This document shows, in pieces, positions 34,936 to 47,248 of a stretch of 64,000 nucleotides of DNA. Each line of letters begins with the position of its first letter. The stretch's first letter is position 1. The notes beneath the pieces were generated by a model, which made no database searches, had not been told where the DNA came from, and saw only the letters and a program-made list of their open reading frames with translations. The position numbers were made by a program, and so were the translations under genes. Source of the stretch: Porodaedalea pini (lineage: Eukaryota; Basidiomycota; Agaricomycetes; Hymenochaetales; Hymenochaetaceae); contig NBAY01000031.1 of the NCBI GenBank assembly GCA_002794775.1, positions 248,001 to 312,000 of the forward strand, written 5' to 3'.

Positions 34936-35350
34936 TATGTTGGTTGGCGCCGAAGGCCAAAGTAGTCAAGATGTGCAAAGATGGTCGAGATGACCCGCAG
35001 TACCAGTAAGGATCACCGTAGAATGGTCTACAACGTCGTCGATGTGCAAAGCGACGAAGAGTCGGCAACTAATGTGACTGTGTGACAATGATTATTACGC
35101 GTTGCTCTGATGAAATTTCCCGTTAGATCTCTTTCACTCAAGAATGCCCAAGGTGGCGAAAAAAAAACCGATAGGCAACCAACAGTCTTGCCTTTGCTCT
35201 AGTCAACATCTCCAGGGATAGACTCCGATAGAGATGTAGGATTCCACCTTCGAAAGCGTGGGAGTACAATGATCGAACGTGATGCTTACGTAAAGCGCGT
35301 TCGGGTTGGCGTCGCGTTCGACGCGTCCGAAGTTCAACGCGAACCACAAC
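34936..35350. promoter_or_regulatory. Shared promoter region, DUF262 gene and SMC2
   Basis: The two start codons (34935 minus, 35351 plus) are only 415 bp apart and face away from each other, so this segment should hold both promoters. No clear TATA box; an A run is at 35160-35166. Confidence 0.5.
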
Positions 35351-38300
35351 ATGCGCATCGAGGAACTGGTGCTCGAAGGTGAGTTTTACGCGTCAAGAGC
35401 AGTGCTAAGGCTGAGACAAAATTGTAGGCTTCAAGTCATACCCAGTGCGGACTCAAATTACAGGATGGGACCCGTCGTTCAACGCCATTACGGGCCTCAA
35501 CGGCTCGGGTAAATCCAACATCCTTGACGCGATTTGTTTTGTTCTGGGTATCACGAACATGTCTTCGGTGAGATACTCACTGCATTGTGTGTTCATCTTG
35601 ATTTCTTCTGACCCATCTGGTCAGATGCGGGCGCAAAACCAACAAGACCTCATCTATAAACGTGGTCAGGCTGGCGTAACGAAAGCAAGCGTCACGATTG
35701 TCTTCGACAACTCTGACCGCGATAAAAGTCCTATCGGGCTGGAGAACTGCAAACAGATTACCGTGACGCGTCAAATCTCCCTACCCAACAACTCCAAGTA
35801 CCTGCTTAATGGCCACAAGTCACAGCAGCACACCATCCAGACGCTCTTTCAAGGCGTACAACTTAACATTAACAACCCCAACTTCCTCATCATGCAGGGT
35901 CGAATCACAAAAGTCCTCAATATGCGACCACAAGAAATTCTCGGAATGGTCGAGGAGGCCGCTGGTACGCGTATGTTCGAGGAGCGTAAGGACAAGGCGA
36001 AGAAGACGATGGGCAAGAAGGAGAAGCGCGTGGATGAGATTGCTGCTCTGCTTGCCGAAGAGATCATCCCCAAGCTTGACACGCTACGTGCTGAGAAACG
36101 CGCGTTCCTTCAGTGGCAAAAGGCGTGCTCAGAGCTCGAGCGTATTGGTAGACTCCTCCGCGCTTGGGAATGGACTGAGGGGCGCGAACGAGTCGCGCGG
36201 AAAGAGGCGGACATCACGAAAAAGGAGCAGGAAGTGTCTCGCGTCAAAAAGGACAAAGATAGGTTCTTCAAGGAATGCCAGGCAGCCGAGAAAGACAGCG
36301 AAGAGGTGAAGAAGAAACGGGACGAGGAGATGCGGAAGGGCGGAAAGTTCAAGAAAAAGGAGGAAGAAGTTGCGGAGCTTGAAAAAGCGCTCGTGAAGAT
36401 GAAGACCCAGTCAGAAATCAAGAAGGCAACGATCGATGAGGAGGAGAAGAAGGTGGTAAATCTCGCTGACGAATCGAAGCAGGTACGTACCACCTGTCTT
36501 TTATCAGTTTCAATTATTCAATTATCCGTTGTCCTACCATAGCTCGAGGCTTCGCTCGCTTCGAAACGTGCGAAAGTCGAAGAGCTCACCACGTCCTACA
36601 ACTCTGTTAAAGAAACGCATACGAGCACGCAAGCGTCGCTGAACGGCAAGGAAGAGCTCCTGCAAAATCTACTCACTGGCCTTTCATCATCGAGTACCAC
36701 CGGTGGTGGTTATATGGGACAACTTGCAGACGCAAAAGCCCGTCTCGCGCAAGCATCCGCCGAGGAGGAGCAGAGTCGAGTGAAGCTCGGCATGTCCCAG
36801 AAGGATCTGAAAACGCTCGAGAAGCGATGGAAGGAGGTCGAGAAGGAGGCGGGCGAAGGTCGGCAAAAATTGCGCGAGAAGCAAGTTGAGGTTGAGAAGC
36901 TGCACAAGAAGGTCGAGGCGAGTGGCTGGAGTACTGAGAAGGAGACGCAGAACGAGATGGCATTACGAACTGCCAAGGCAGAAGTACGACAATTGACTGA
37001 GGTACGTTTACGCAAATACAGGACATCTCGCCTTTATTAAGAATCATTTAGGAACGAGATGCGACACGACAGAGACTTTCCTCCCTGGACTTCAGCTACA
37101 CCTCTCCATCACCGGCTTTCGATCGATCAAAAGTCAAGGGTCTTGTCGCTTCACTCATCAGCCTCGACCCCTCCGACTTTCCCAAGTCTACTGCGCTTGA
37201 AATTACGGCCGGCGGAAAGCTATACAATGTGGTCGTTCAGGATGAGAAAGTCGGAAAGGAGCTACTCCAGAATGGCAGACTCAAAAAACGTGTCACGATC
37301 ATTCCTTTGAATAAAATCAACGCTCTCAAGATGTCTGCGCAGGTCAGCTTTCTCTTATTCGTTCTTTTTGCTTATGCTGATGGTATAGCGTTCATAAGAA
37401 ACTGCAAATCGCAACGCGCCTCGCTCCAGGAAAGGTACGCCTTGCTTTGTCACTCGTCGGTTACCCAGAGGAGGTTTCAAATGCAATGGCATATGTCTTT
37501 GGCGACACGCTTGTCTGCGACGACGCAGCGTCCGCGAAACTCGTAACATTCTCCAAAGAAGTGGGCGGCGTCCGTTCTGTCACCCTTGATGGCGACGTGT
37601 ACGACCCCTCCGGTACGCTCAGCGGCGGCTCGGCACCCAGCAGCAGCGGCATCCTGGTGAAAGTCCAAGAACTCCAGCGCGCCGAACAGAGACTACGGGA
37701 GGCTGTTCAGCGCTTGCAGGTTCTGGAAAGGGAAGCGGAGAATAACCGCGCGGGCCGCGAGCAGTGGAAGCGGGTGGCGAGCGAACTTGAACTCAAGGAA
37801 CACGAGAAGGCTCTCTTGGAGGAACAGGTGGAAGGGAGCAACGCTGCACGTGTAAGATCATTATTCAGACATCGAGACTCGTAGGATGCAGCACTGACAC
37901 GAGGCTTAGGTTGGTACAGAGATCGAGTCCCTGAAGAAGACTATCGCCGATCTCGAGCAAGCCGTTCAATCTGCGAAAGCACGACAGACAGAAGCGAAGG
38001 CGGAGTGTTCCAAGCTCGAGAAGGACATGGACGAGTTCAAGAATAACAAAGAGGGCAAGATCAATGAGCTCAAGGTTTGTCCAGCTTACCCGTGGTTATT
38101 GTTAGCGCTTTCTGACGCATTTGATAGGCCGAGATAAGTAAACTCAAATCTACCCTCCAGAAGCAGTCTGTGAAGGTCAAGACGGAGCAGAAGGAGCTCC
38201 AGACTGCTACTCTAGAGCTAGGTGCGAGATGCGCGTATCTTCCATGTTTCAGGTTTATCTGACTCTTACCCAGAGCAAACGGAGGGCGATATCGAAGTTG

Positions 38301-39675
38301 CGAAGGACACCGTCATGCAAGCCGAACAGAACGTCGCTAGTCTCCGCAAAGAACTCGAGAAGCTCTTGAAAGAGCTCGAGAAGAACGAGGTTCTAGCTTT
38401 ATAGAAGCCTCAAACTCAATGCGGTTCTGACACGGTTCATTACAGAGGGCTCATGCAGAAGCGCAGCGGAAACTTCAAGAGGAGCGGGCAACGCTAACGA
38501 GGTTCGATAACGAACTAAAGGAGCTCGAGGAGGTCATCAAGGGCAAGAAGCAGGCGATCAGCGACGCGGAGCTGCAGCTCAAGAAACTCGAGCACGACCT
38601 GCAGGCTCTTGGAAAGGATAAGGTCACTGCTGCGAACTTTGTCGCCAATCTCGAAAAGATGCATGAGTGGATCGCCGAAGAGAATCAGTGCGTGTTTTTT
38701 TCGACGTTTGTCTTTTGGAATCTGATTTCATTGCTGCGATACATAGGTTCTTTGGGAAGCCTGGTTCGGCGTACGACTTCAACGCGAACGACATGGGTCG
38801 GTTGAAGGAGAAGGCGCGTGAGCTCGAGGAGCAGCAGAAGGGCATGAAGAAGAAAGTCAATCCAAAGGTGCTGCACACAATTGACAGGTTAGTACTCCAT
38901 GCACTCTCTCCTATTCATTACACTTATACGAAGACTAGCGTGGAAAAGAGGGAAACAGCGCTCAAGAAGATGATGTCGACCGTTCTGAAGGACAAAGAGA
39001 AGATCGAGGAGACGATTGCGGAACTGGATCGATACAAACGCGACGCTCTACAGAAGACGTGGGAGAAAGTCAATGGGTGCGTGCCGTCTGACTGAGTTCT
39101 AGATCACGACGAAGTCTAACCACAGCATCTAGTGACTTTGGTGGCATTTTTGCGGAGCTTCTTCCTGGGAATTTCGCAAAACTCCAACCACCTGAGGGCC
39201 AGGACCTGACGCAAGGTCTGGAAGTGAAAGTCCAGCTGGGCTCGGTCTGGAAGCAGAGTTTGACAGAACTGAGTGGCGGACAGCGGTATGTTTCGCAGGC
39301 CCTGTTCTCCGCTGACTGTTCCTGATGCTTATTCGCCACAGCTCATTGATTGCGCTCTCACTCATCATGTCCCTTTTACAATTTAAGCCCGCACCGATGT
39401 ACATCCTAGATGAGATCGACGCGGCGCTCGACCTGTCGCACACGCAGCACATCGGCCAGCTGTTCCGCACGCGTTTCCGCGGCTCGCAGTTCATCGTCGT
39501 CTCGCTCAAGGAGGGATTGTTCACGAACGCGAACGTGCTATTCCGCACACGCTTCCGGGATGGGACGAGTATCGTCGAGCGGACTGCGCAGCGCTCTACG
39601 AGTAGTTTGTATTCCGACAAGGAGAACGATACGGGCGAGGGGGACAGGAGGAGAAAGGGGCGTGCGGGGAAGTGA
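35351..39675 (+). CDS. SMC2: Condensin ATPase subunit SMC2
   Basis: Encodes the SMC2 arm of condensin, the ATPase that compacts mitotic chromosomes with SMC4. About 14 exons: 35351-35378, 35428-35567, 35625-36482, 36543-37001, 37052-37342, 37399-37851, 37910-38074, 38128-38221, 38274-38389, 38446-38687, 38747-38887, 38939-39076, 39133-39285 and 39342-39675, giving about 1200 residues as usual. Visible: [14 protein letters not shown], Walker A in [30 protein letters not shown], first coiled coil, the hinge ([18 protein letters not shown] to [16 protein letters not shown] and LSGGSAP), second coiled coil, the signature [16 protein letters not shown] and Walker [18 protein letters not shown], plus the D-loop and [15 protein letters not shown]. 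All exon joints keep frame. The C-terminal tail is basic (RRRKGRAGK). The gene appears intact. Confidence 0.96.
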
Positions 39676-41039
39676 GGACATGGGACCCAACTGTTTGTTG
39701 CACACGTTTATTTTATATCTTGCATTGTTGTTTAGTTCATCCTGCTTGTATCATCACTGGCTTGTACTTTCATAGACATTTAACTCGAACAAAATGCACG
39801 ATGAATAGAGTCACTCGCTTTCGACAACACCCGCATCCGAACATTCTCGGATATGTCGTCAGCGGAGGAGGGTGTCAGACGTGAAGAAACTCTAATGTTG
39901 GCGCACTTGAAGTCATGGAGCAGGGCCGCCTGCCTGAGCATTAGCATTGGCACTTTTCATTTCGTTTCCGTACGTGCGCTCGCAGGGCACGGTGAGTGAG
40001 TCTGTGATTCCCCGTGGACCCGCGCGTTCGTTTCTTGACAGTGCGAGGGCGTTACGACAGAACCCCTTGGGGCAACGAGGATACAGTAACTGAAAAAATG
40101 TGCCGTTCAGCAAGAACTACAAGACACTTCGGGGCAGCGCATTTTATCTTATTTTAAATGTGTGGAAGAGCATCGGAGGCAGACTATGTATTTTACAGTG
40201 TGCATGACTCGGAAAGCAGAATTATTGTGGATAAGACTCGAACCTTCGGACGCACATGGAGCTCCTTTTGCTTCCCGATAACCTGATGCCAGTACTAGTG
40301 ACCGGGTTCCCCGCTCTAGAACAGTGGAAGACGGAGATGTCGCCGTTCAAGTCGGCTGTCGACGACTTGACGGTATCGAGGCAATATAGGTATTTGATGA
40401 TGATGGATAAGTTTACGACGAGGAAGCGATGTTGTGTGAAAAGGACGTGTGTGTGTGGGTACTAAGTTTCTGCAGCTCTTCGCTCTCTGTAATGAACCAA
40501 CTCGGTGAGCAACAAGAGTCGACTAAGCAGGAAACAAACAGGATACATATATCCAAGACCGGACATACGACTTATGCATGAATGGAAAATGTAAGTAACT
40601 TCCTAGCACGGCCCCAGCCCCCCAAAAAGAAGTTAAATCTCTCCGCACCGTCGTCCTCCTTGTTGGGATACAACGCTGTCCCAGGTAATGGACACAAATA
40701 TGGGCGGGTGGTGCCTAGAGATCGCCGAGGGCGTATCGGCCTGGAGTGAATGCAACACACACGTACAAGTAAACTTTACATTGCAATACCCTTGGAGATG
40801 GAAACGCAAGTCGGGTCCCTCGAGGAGAGAAAAGCAATGCGAAAGGAGCGTTTAGAGCACTGTATCCGGAAGATTTAAAAAAAAAGTGAAGATGGGATTA
40901 GTATAGGCCGCATGTATGCATACTATGGAATGCTAAATTCGTATAAGTAAAGAGTGATGAGACCAAGACCATGCGGTCGGTAGCGGTGAGTGACGGCGGA
41001 AACAGAAGGCGGGCGTGAGGAGGATATCGAGTGACTCAT
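39676..41039. other. Intergenic with relics of GH gene flanks
   Basis: After the SMC2 3' end, two segments resemble sequence upstream of the glycosidase genes. The first, 40030-40085 (CTTGACAGTG... and GAACCCCTTGGGG), resembles 43365-43410 and 46710-46765. The second, 40318-40372 (ACAGTGGAAGACGGAGATGTCG and CGGCTGTCGACG), is the inverted counterpart of 43045-43085. No open gene. The stretch is probably debris of an older copy of the cluster. Confidence 0.5.
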
Positions 41040-41069
41040 CGAAGGGTGAGCGCACTCTTACTCACGAGC

Positions 41070-42838
41070 AACGCCGGGGTGCATTACTCAACGTCGGCGC
41101 CGGCGCATCCTCTTCGCCGTCCTCTTCGCCAGCGCATCAACGCCTCAGCCCCCATCCGCGCCCGCGCCGACCGCCCCATTATCCACCCAGTCCCTCCACG
41201 CCGCATACATCTGCACTCCAAACGCCTGCGCCTCGGGGCTCTCCGCGCCCTCGTCCCCGAACGAGTCCGGGTTCACGACGGGCGTGACCCAGCCGTCGAC
41301 GAGAAGTGAGTCATGTTCACCAGGGAGGAGTTGACAAAGTCGTTGCCGATGCCGGAGGAGGGCGCCCAGAGCGCACGTCGCACGGACTCGGCGTGTGCGA
41401 GGTGCGTGTAGGTGGAGGTGAGGAGTGCGTGCCGGTACACGGTGGAGGCGAGGAGCGCCGCGGAGGCGGCGTCGACGAAGGTTGTTTTGTCGTTCACGTA
41501 GTTGTGGAACATGCCGTCATCGCGCTAACCATTCGCATAATCCAGTTAATCTAATCTTCCCTTCTCTCAGACAATGAAAAATACTTGCAATATGCGCATA
41601 CATCCCATCATGTATCTCATCCACCCAATTCGCCAGGTTCCAAATCTCGCCCTGCATCGTATACGCATACTGGCTATTCTTGATCGTCCCCAACACACGT
41701 AGCATGCCAGCCGCCGCCCAACCGTTTCCCGTGCTCCAGAAGCCCTCATCCTGCCAGCTGCCCTTCACGACGTGCTTCCACAGACTCCCATTGGCCTCAT
41801 CCCGCAGATATTTGCGGTACAGAGAGATCTGGTTGTACCCTTCCCAAACCATCGACCAGTTCTTCGTCAGCACGCCATAGTAGGCGAGGAAGGGCGGGAC
41901 CATGTATACAAAATCGGACCTGCGCATGAAGAAAGCGAGAGTTGGCTGTCTTTTTTGTAAAGATAGGAATCAGGAGAAACGAACCAGAGCTGAACCTGCT
42001 CAACACGATGGCTGAACGCGCCGTCGCTCGTCTTCGGCACAGAAGAAGACCAAAGGAACGCCATCTGGTCCTCTGCCGCCTGTCCAAAATCGACGCTGCT
42101 ATTGCTTTGCCCCGTCCAGTTCGCGATGAGCGCCGCGACGCCGTTGCTCGCGGGGTCCGCCGCGCTGCCCTCGCCGGGGAAAAGCGCCTGCGGGCCGCTG
42201 AAATTCCCCGCGGCGAGCGTCGTCATTTTGTTCTTGACGACCTGCGCGATGATGTCGAGCACGGTGGAGAGCGAGTCGGGCGCGGAGGTGGGCGGCGGGA
42301 GGGCGGTGTTGTTGAGCACGGAGAAGGAGGGTGTGTCGAGCTCGATGAGCGTCTGTTCACGCGTACCTAGTTCCCAGCTGCAAGCGATAGCATCAGTTGG
42401 CATCCGGTCACTTTGGAGTGAATTATGAAACAGCAAGGGAGGGAAGGGAAAGGCCGTGCCGCGGGCGGTGCAGGTCGGGAGACCGTAGAACGCTTTACTA
42501 TGTCTTGTATGGAGACCGCCTGTGAATGACAATCCCTGCGCTTTGCACGCGCCGACAGCGTGCCTGTCTCTGACGGAAACACACTCCCAACCACCGACGG
42601 CTCCGCCTGCTGCACCTCTAAAAGAAACAAAGAGAATGCTCACCTGTGGTGCGCGCCGTCCGCAAGGCGCTGTACTACGATGGCAACCTGCGCCTCTGTC
42701 AGATTCTGCTCCGCGCGCGCTCCGGGGAGGACTGCAAGGGCGACGGTCAACAAGCCCGCGAAGCAGGTGAAAAAAAGACGTATTTGCACGCGAATGTGGC
42801 TGCCGGGGGCGCAAGGGATGCATATGCATGTTGAACAT
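41070..42838 (-). pseudogene. Six-hairpin glycosidase (GH88/GH105-like), copy A, broken
   Basis: Secreted-type six-hairpin glycosidase; related GH88/GH105 enzymes remove unsaturated uronic acid from pectin or glycan fragments. Exons on the minus strand: about 42838-42646, 42377-41985, 41919-41589 and 41524 onward. They give WELGTREQTLIELDTPSF, GVAALIANWTGQSNSS, SDFVYMVPPFLAYYGV, FWSTGNGWAAAGMLRVLGTI and MFHNYVNDKTTFVDAASAAL. Two lesions are visible. The ATG-containing frame of exon 1 is out of phase with the signal-peptide and mature sequence (LLTVALAVLPGARAEQN), which has no ATG of its own. A base is missing near 41300, so the frame ends at SRPS. Intron 3 uses a GC donor (ATT/GCAAGT). Copy B is its inverted duplicate. 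Confidence 0.72.
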
Positions 42839-43833
42839 CGTGCGCTATCTGCCGTCGATGTCCGTGTTGAAAGCGCAGCACCTATCGCTGGCGGGGCGTG
42901 AAGGGAAGAGGTGTACTAGTACCAGTACTAGTACTATGAGCATGATAATTAGTTTGCTAGGTGGCAGATATAAATATAAAGCATGAGCTGGCTGGCATCT
43001 GTTGATTGCCCGAGGGATCTGCGCCCGTGAACTCGTACCGTCGACAGCCGGCTTGAGCGACATCTCCGTCTTCCACTGTTCCACGGTTATCGGGACTTGA
43101 GACGGGCAAAAATGGCACCACGTGCGTCCGGATACACGCACAGCCTGACAGCGAGCCGTCTTTCTTGATACTGTCAACATTCTGTCCGAGTGTCGCGGTG
43201 GGCGGTGGCCAGGGCCATTAGCGCGTCGAGTGTCCAAAGGGTTTCCGAGTCAGATGCATGTGCAGCGAAGGGGGGCGGTAGACGCATAATATAAATTGTA
43301 ACTTCAGGTGCAGACGAAATCACAGAGAAGGCCTAGGGCCATCTGCCTGAGCACTTGTACTGCTTGACAGTGCACGGGTGTCGAGATGGAACCACTTGGA
43401 GTGACACGGATGATGCATTGATAGAGCTTTTCTGTGAGCGCGGGAGATAGACCCAATTGGATTAGCGAAGAGAGGTCCATTTCGTTTACCATTCGCCACA
43501 CAAGATTATACAGAGTGCTAGTATCGTCCTTGTTCTTTCATCTGGACGACTTAGTAAACATGTTGTCCAGTAAGACTCAGACTTAGAGCGACAAGCTTAA
43601 GGCATTGAAGAACATCGGAGGCAGATCTAACCACGCGGCCGCGGATCCCTCGTGCAATAACTTGAATAAGAAAAGCCTAGCCAGCTTTATATTTATATCT
43701 GCCACCCAGCAAATCAAACACCATGCTCATAGTACTAGTACTAGTACATTCACCTCTTCCCTCACGCCTCACCAGCGATAGACGCAGCGCTTTCAGCAGC
43801 GACGACGACGGCTCAAACGGCAGATAGCGCACG
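42839..43833. promoter_or_regulatory. Divergent promoter region between GH copies A and B
   Basis: Each side has TATATTTATATC (about 42970-42980 minus, 43686-43697 plus) about 140 bp from the start codon. A CACGTG box within GCACCACGTGCGT lies at 43113-43125 next to GGGCAAAAAT; the same combination lies upstream of copy C at 46479-46501. Repeated GTACTAGTAC units lie close to each start. Confidence 0.5.
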
Positions 43834-45551
43834 ATGTTCAACATGCTGCGACCCCCGGGCCGCGCGTGCACACACCGGCCGCCACATTTGCGTACAAAGA
43901 CATGCTTGCTGGGCGTGTTGACCGTCGCCCTTGCAGTCTTCCCCGAAGTGCGCGCGGAGCAAAATCTGACAGACGCGCAGGTTGCCATCGTGGTACAGCG
44001 CCTCGCGGAAGGCGCGCAGCACAGGTGAGCATTCTCTTGGAGGTGCACCAGGCGGAGTCGTTGGTGGTTGAGAGTGTGTTTCCGCCAGAAACAGGCACGC
44101 TGGCGGCGCGTGCAAAGTGCGGTCCATATCAGACGTAAAATGCTCTATGGTCTCCCGACCTGTACCGCCGGCGGCGCAGCCTTTCCCTTTTGTTATTTTA
44201 TTCCGAAATGGTCGAATGCCGACTGATCCTATCTCTCGCAGCTGGGAACTAGGTACGCGTGAACAGACGCTCATCGAGCTCGACACGCCCTCCTTCTCCG
44301 TGCTCAACGGCACCCCCGTCCCACCGTCCACCTCCGCGCCCGACTCGCTCTCCACCGTGCTCGACATCATCGCGCAGGTCGTCACGGACAAAACGACGAC
44401 GCTCGCAGCGGGGCAATTCAGCGGTTCGCAGGCGCTTTTCCCCGGCGAGGGCAGCGCGGCTGACCCCGCGAGCAACGGCGTCGCGGCGCTCATCGCGAAC
44501 TGGACGGGGCAGAGTAATAGCAGCGTCGATTTTGGACAAGCGGCAGAGGACCAGATGGCGTTCCTTTGGTCTTCTTCTGTGCCGAAGACGAGCGACGGCG
44601 CGTTTAGCCATCGGGTTGAGCAGGTTCAGCTCTGGTTCGTTTTCTCCTGATTCCTATCTTTACAAAAAATACAGCCAACTCTCGCTTTCTTCATGCGCAG
44701 GTCCGACTTCGTATACATGGTCCCGCCCTTCCTCGCCTACTACGGCGTGCTGACGAAGAACTGGTCGATGGTTTGGGAAGGGTACAACCAGATCGCTCTA
44801 TACCGCGACTATCTGCGGGACGAAGCCAACGGGGGTCTATGGAAGCACGTCGTGAAGGGCAGCTGGCAGGACGAGGGCTTCTGGAGTACGGGCAACGGCT
44901 GGGCGGCGGCTGGCATGCTGCGTGTGTTGGGGACGATCAAGAATAGCCAGTATGCGTATACGATGCAGGGCGAGATTTGGAACCTGACGAATTGGGTGGA
45001 TGAGATACATGATGGGATGTATGCGCATATTGCAAGTGTTTTTCATTGTCTGAGAGAAGAGGAGAGGAGATTTACTAACGCATGGCGAACGAGTAGCGCG
45101 ATGACGGGATGTTCCACAACTACGCGAACGACAAAACCACCTTCGTCGACGCCGCCTCCGCCGCGCTCCTCGCCTCCACCGTGTACCGGCACGCACTCCT
45201 CACCTCCACCTACACGCACCTCGCACACGCCGAGTCCGTGCGACGTGCGCTCTGGGCGCCCTCCTCCGCCGGCGCTGGCGCCGGGAACGACTTTGCCGAC
45301 CCCTCGTCCATGGAGGGCATGTCGCACTTCTCGTCCGCGGCTGGGTCACGCCCGTCGTGGATCCGGAGGCGTTCGGGGACGAGGGCGCGGAGAGCCCTGA
45401 GGCGCAGGCGTTCGGAGTGCAGATGTATGCGGCGTGGAGGGACTGGGTAGGGAATGGGGCGGTCGGCGCGGGCGCGGATGGGGGTGGAGGCGTTGTTGCG
45501 CTGGCGAGGAGGGCGCCGATGAGGATGCATAGGCGTCGGTACCGACGTTAG
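43834..45551 (+). pseudogene. Six-hairpin glycosidase (GH88/GH105-like), copy B, C-terminal frameshift
   Basis: Exons 43834-44024, 44242-44634, 44701-45031 and 45096 onward keep frame. The protein starts MFNMLRPPGR with a hydrophobic segment LLGVLTVALAVFPEVRA followed by EQNLTDAQ, a plausible signal peptide. The catalytic-domain blocks of copy A are all present (GTREQTLIELDTPSF, STGNGWAAAGMLRVLGTI, DGMFHNYANDKTTF). One base is missing near 45340 compared with copy C, so the native frame runs into an Arg-rich tail ending at 45450. The homologous C-terminus (WVTPVVDPEAFGDEGAESPE) continues in another frame to 45551 and lacks the hydrophobic tail of copy C. Intron 3 has a GC donor (ATT/GCAAGT). 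It may still make a nearly full-length enzyme, so calling it a pseudogene is uncertain. Confidence 0.7.
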
Positions 45552-47248
45552 GCCATGCTTCCCGGTTCCTGAGCCTGAGGTCGGCGCTGCTTCGTTACTT
45601 GATATTCTCCTCACGCCCTGCTGCTCTGTTCTGCCGCCACTTTCCTCTGTCGACCGCGTGGTCTTGGTCTCTTCACTCTTTACTTATACCAACTTCGCAT
45701 TCAATTTCGATTTCTATACGCATACTCGCGTGCCCTTGCCCCTCTTGACGGCCTATAATCAATTCCCTGTTTCCTCTCAGACGCTCCTTTCACGTCCTCT
45801 TCTGTCCCTGGAGATCCGACTTGCGCTTGTATCTTTAAAATGAACTGTACTGCATGTACCATGTTTTATTTCCCCCTCCCTTCTGACATCGCCCTTGACT
45901 TGATACCCATTTCCTCTCGCGCGACTACCCTGTTCTACGTATCTTGTATCTTGTATCTTGTATCTTGTAATTTGTATCTTGTATGCCCTTCCGATGTATT
46001 TATTATCTAGATCTGTTGTTGATTCCCGTAGGTTTCTCTTTCATCTACAGTACGTTGTAGAGTTGTTGTTGTTCAGGTTGCTGTTTTTGTACATTAATAT
46101 TGCGGTTCTTATGTTTTTTTTTCCTGTATTACGACGCGTTCATGCAAAAAAAATTGCTTTGGCTGTCATGCGAGCATTTTCGCTTTTTACAGTAATTGTT
46201 GAATTGTTCCCACGGCACCGGTGGTGGCTTCCGCACGTGTTGCACGCCAAGTTATTTCATTACAGAGAGCGAAAGGCACCCAGCAACACCGGTACCGTTT
46301 TCTCACAAAGTCACTTAAGCTTCTCCGTCGTATCCGTCATTATAATATAAAGCACCGTCGACAGCCGGCTTGCGCGTCGTCCTCGTTTCAACTTTCCAGA
46401 GCGGTGAACTGGTCGGTCATCAGGGTGAACCCGGACTCGAGGAAGCAAAAGATTAAAGAAGACATGCATATGGATATGGGCAAAAATAGCACCACGTGCG
46501 TTCGACCGGAGGAGCCGAGCATGCAAGGATTAGTATTCTATTTTCACGCGCACGGCCTTCCTCAAGTTCGAAGCTCTAGCTTCCTGCGCCCTATCCCGCG
46601 TGCTTTTTTGGTTTTCATGGGAAGAACGCCGTCCGGAAAGGGTAATTTAGAAGGGGGGGGGCATAGAATTGGAAACGCAGAGCTGCATGCCTGGGGCGGG
46701 TTCCTGCGCGTTCCTTGACACCGACAGCGCGCGCGTCTCGAAAGATAGAACCCTTTGGAGAGACGAGGGACGTGGACGACTCGGATGTATTCTGGTTCGC
46801 TCGCTCCTGGCGGCTGGCGCTTTGATAGGATAGACCCATTTAGAGTGGGGAAGAGGGCTAGGAGAACAAGAGGCGTGATTGATTACTGCCCACTTGTCGA
46901 ATGAATGGCCCATTTAGAAACCCTTGGCTATGTGTGCGCGACACAATCATCTGGGCGAAGCGAGCTGTATGGTCAGTAACTCAGTAAGGGACCTCTGGAA
47001 AGACTAGTACTACCGTCATACGGATATGTGCTCTAGAACCACCGATCATGAGCTGACGTATGAAGATCCTTACTTACTTAATCAATTGCCGACTAAGAAA
47101 AGACGGACTAGCCAGCTTATATGTGACCGACCGGCACTGAGCATCATGCTCAACATTAACGCCCCACCCCGTCCTCATCCCTCCGTCCTCGTTGCCTGCA
47201 ACAATAACGATAGACTCTTCACCTTCAACAGGTAAGACGACGACGACG
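45552..47248. other. Intergenic between GH copies B and C
   Basis: Contains a short tandem repeat of TTGTATC (about five units, 45938-45976), pyrimidine-rich 3' flank sequence, and from 46340 onward segments shared with the A/B spacer (CACCGTCGACAGCCGGCTTG near 46352; the GGGCAAAAAT and CACGTG block at 46479-46501; a CTTGACA block at 46710). The promoter of copy C (CTAGCCAGCTTATATGTG at 47109) is at the right end. No gene seen. Confidence 0.55.

Larger units (their letters stand above)
41060..45550. repeat. Inverted duplication carrying GH copies A and B
   Basis: Arms of about 1.9 kb (roughly 41060-42995 and 43680-45550) carry the two glycosidase genes back to back around a spacer of about 0.7 kb. 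Exon lengths (393 and 331 nt) are identical in both arms. Both arms include the same TATA region (GCTTTATATTTATATCTGCC and a GTACTAGTAC palindrome stretch at 42914-42937 and 43732-43747). Confidence 0.75.

Noticed and set aside
40200..40260. Possible tRNA T-arm (GGTTCGAGTCT on the minus strand)
   Set aside because: The flanking bases do not pair as a T stem and no anticodon arm is found upstream.
41867..42838. 323-residue minus-strand frame in GH copy A
   Set aside because: It reads through intron 1, which still has GTGAGC and CAG borders in copies B and C. The true exon 1 frame is different.
45930..45980. TTGTATC tandem units as a CRISPR or satellite array
   Set aside because: Only about five 7-mers without spacers; an ordinary microsatellite in a 3' flank.
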